A stretch of 64,000 nt of DNA, taken from Diplosphaera chodatii (Eukaryota; Chlorophyta; Trebouxiophyceae; Prasiolales; Stichococcaceae). The stretch spans positions 3,248,626 to 3,312,625 of the forward strand of contig JAALGY010000015.1 of assembly GCA_032358165.1 (NCBI GenBank), in the 5' to 3' direction. A model generated the notes under the pieces. The model worked only from the letters and a program-made list of their open reading frames with translations, did not search any database and was not told where the DNA came from. Positions 61,801 through 64,000 of the stretch are shown piece by piece; position 1 is the first letter of the stretch; every line of letters begins with the position of its first letter. The position numbers were made by a program, and so were the translations under genes.

Positions 61801-63600
61801 GCCGGCTGCAGAGCATGCCGATGGCGGGGCGGCCGGCGGGTTGTGGGCGTCTGCAGAAGCAGCTTCCAGCACATGATTCGGTAGGCCTATTGCATGCTTT
61901 TGATTGCTTGACGTTCGAATGTGAGGTCCTGCAGCCACTAGTTGCTGCAATATGCAGATCATCTATCACGTATCATGGCCTGCAATCCAGTGCAGCTGCT
62001 GCATGCCATATCAGGTTGTGGGAACTGCCTGCTAGTGCCGACTGCAGTGCATTCGGCATCCTCACTGCATGGTTTGGGGTGCGCAATGGTCAGGTGCCAG
62101 GCACAACAGCCCCTGGCGGCACTGGAGGGCGGTGCCGCCAACCGCAGGCCATGCTGACGGCGGGGCGGCCAGCAGGTTGTGGGCATCTGCAAAAGCAGCC
62201 TCCGACTATGCATTCGGTAGGCCTACTGCCCACCTTTGATCGCCTGATACTCGGACACGAGGCACCACAGCCACCAGCTGTTGCGCTGGGCATGTCATCT
62301 GTCAGTGTCATGGCCTGCAATCCAGCGCAGATGCTGCATGCCATATCAGGTTGTGGGAACTGCTTTGTGGTGCTGAATCAAGTGCATCTGGCATCCTCAG
62401 GGCACGGTCTTGGGTGTTGAATGCTCGGGAGCCAGAAAACAGAACGACCGGTCGCGCTGGGCATACCCTACCGCCGACTCCAGGCCATGCCGACGGCGGG
62501 GCGGTCAGCGGGTTGTGGGCGTTAGTGCAAGCAGCCTCCGACTCTGCATTCGGTAGGCCTATTGCATGCTCTTGACTGCCTGATACTCGAATTACAGGAA
62601 CCACAGCCACCAGCCGTTGCACTGGGCACGTCATATGCCAGTGTCATGGCCTGCAGGCCAACACAGCAACTGCATGTCACCTTAGGTTGTGGTCGTTGCC
62701 CGTTGGTGATGAACGAAGTGTATCTGGCATCCCCAGGACATGGCTTGGGGTGCCGAATGGTCAGGTGCCAGGCACAGCCGCCCCTGGCGGCACTGGAGGG
62801 CAGTGCCGCCGACTGGAGACCATGCTGAGGGCGGGGCGCTCAGCGGGTTGTGGGCCTTTGCGAAAGCAGCTTCCAGCACATGATTCGGTAAGTCTATGCA
62901 TGCTCTCGATTGGCTGCTGCTCGAAATGCAGGACCTACAGCAGGCAGCCGCTGCATTGGGCACGTCTTCTGTCAGTGTCGTGACCTACAAGTCAGTGCAG
63001 CCACTGTATGCCATCTCAGGTTGTGGAACCTGCTTGCTACTCCTGAATGAGGTGAAACTAGCAGCCTCAGAACATAAATTAGGCTGTGGAATGCCCAGGT
63101 GTGGAGCGTAGCTACTGCCAGCGGCGGTGGCGCATGATACCGCTGGCTGCGGGCATGGCAGACGCCCGTACGCAGAGCAGCGTGTGGGCGCGAGCGAAAG
63201 CAGCTTCCAGCATGTGATTGGTAAGCCTATTGCATGCTCTTGATTGCCTGCTGCTCGAATGTAAGGCACCGTAGCCACCGGGAGCGTGGAGCCGCATACC
63301 ATCTGTCGGCAGTAGCATGGCCTACAAGCCAGCGTAGCTACTATATGGCATGCCAGGGGGATCGCTTGGTGGTGCTGAATCAAGTGCATCCGGCAGCCTC
63401 CATGTACGATGTATTCCCTCGAATGCAGGTCTGTAACACAGCAGCCGCTGGCGACAATGGCGCACGATGCCGCCGACTTCAGCCATGCAAAGGACGGGCG
63501 GTCAGCAAGATGTGGGCATGCGCGGAAGCAGTCTCCTTTGCAATCGGTAGGCGCTTCGTTTGCACGCTTTTGCTTGCCTGATATGCAGAAGTGAGATGCT
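58900..63600. repeat. Tandem array of about 14 degenerate ~335-bp units
   Basis: A conserved block (GGTTGTGGGCGTCTGCGAAA and variants) recurs at about 59157, 59497, 59826, 60161, 60497, 60829, 61166, 61499, 61836, 62170, 62506 and 62842, then in weaker form at 63175 and 63500. Spacing is 325-340 bp, mode 333-337. Each unit also carries CAGGTTGTGGGAACTGCC, GACGTGCATCTGGCATCCTC and CAGCTGCTGCATGCCA. The middle of the unit exists in several variants: one shared by copies near 59750, 60420, 61760, 62100 and 62770, another at 59410 and 61420, others at 60080, 60740, 61090 and 62430. The last two units are the most diverged. Some runs are open for two repeats (58858-59598, 61078-61884, 61617-62420). 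No transposon ends or coding family are recognised. Confidence 0.9.
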
Positions 63601-64000
63601 AAAGCCGTGGCTGCTATGATGGGGGCTAGTACCTGTCAGTACTGAAGCCCGACAGCCACCAGCTGTTGCAATGCCATGGACGTCGCAGCATCGCGCCAAC
63701 GCACACATGTCGCTTCATGCCTTGTATGGCATGTAAAAGTCATCGCTGAATGAGCAATGCATGTTTCTTTTGCAACATCGGACAGGCGGCAAAGGCTGAG
63801 CATGAGCGCACAGTTTTGATGCACCTGCAGGGTTAACAGCGCAGCAGCGCAAGGCCTCCGCTGGGCGCCAGCTCATCGCACATCGCTTGCAAGGTACTGT
63901 CAGTGTCGCTCGACCAAAAGAGCTTGGTTGCTGGCGGGTATCACCGATGGTCACGACCGTGCTGCACCCGCACTGTGCGGGGCGTCCACTGATGCGCATG
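63601..64000. other. Right flank; possible exon on the minus strand
   Basis: On the minus strand the segment about 63930-63835 reads LFWSSDTDSTLQAMCDELAP and then SGGLALLRC before a TAA, with CCAG/CAAG acceptor-like sites upstream. It could be the last exon of a gene to the right, perhaps ending a methyltransferase-like fold, but it is too short to classify. Nothing else is seen. Confidence 0.25.

Noticed and set aside
58900..63600. CRISPR array or transposon cluster
   Set aside because: Units are about 335 bp with no short identical repeat and spacer pattern, no terminal repeats and no transposase motif.

Overview
The window looks like nuclear DNA of a green alga (Chlorophyta, perhaps a trebouxiophyte such as Chlorella or Coccomyxa relatives; the exact lineage is inference). 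It is GC-rich and very intron-dense, with short introns that mostly start GTGAGC/GTGCGC and end GCAG. Plastid genes of the plant lineage sit in it: sedoheptulose bisphosphatase, sulfolipid synthase SQD1, starch branching enzyme and riboflavin synthase. Several genes have TGTAA, the usual green-algal polyadenylation signal, after their stops, and there are short TTTAGGG-like tracts. I saw no rRNA, tRNA, CRISPR array or intact transposon. Gene models were built by hand by joining exons; where every exon boundary keeps the frame, the exon lists are given.

Layout. 1-0.17 kb: last exon of TFIIH subunit TFB4/p34 (+). 0.7-3.7 kb: membrane-anchored MycE-like SAM methyltransferase (+). 4.7-9.0 kb: SET-domain protein methyltransferase of the Rubisco-LSMT/SETD type (-). 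10.1-16.3 kb: GAF-PAS-kinase protein whose kinase domain lacks the catalytic Asp (-). 17.6-18.8 kb: intronless SBPase (-). 19.1-22.4 kb: LpxC with a long acidic insertion (-). 22.6-24.2 kb: riboflavin synthase (-). 25.2-28.8 kb: SQD1 (+). 29.4-36.9 kb: starch branching enzyme with 25 exons (-). 37.6-40.2 kb: soluble inorganic pyrophosphatase with a long N-terminal extension (+). 40.7-48.4 kb: sn1-specific diacylglycerol lipase (DAGL) with an N-terminal membrane domain (-). 49.1-53.0 kb: Mediator subunit 15 with a KIX domain and polyglutamine (+). 55.7-58.3 kb: unrecognised protein, possibly a 2-oxoglutarate dioxygenase fold (+). 58.9-63.6 kb: about 14 tandem copies of a degenerate ~335-bp repeat.

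How the genes fit together. There is no operon, but plastid carbon metabolism is over-represented: SBPase (Calvin cycle), branching enzyme and pyrophosphatase (starch; the last two are head-to-head across 0.7 kb, and ADP-glucose synthesis releases the PPi that pyrophosphatase removes), SQD1 (thylakoid sulfolipid) and riboflavin synthase (flavins; head-to-head with SQD1). The most unusual items are the pseudokinase-like GAF-PAS protein, the enlarged LpxC, decayed copies of exon pieces inside SQD1 introns, two apparent GC-AG introns, a perfect 17-bp hairpin downstream of SBPase, and the 335-bp repeat array, many copies of which share a one-base deletion.
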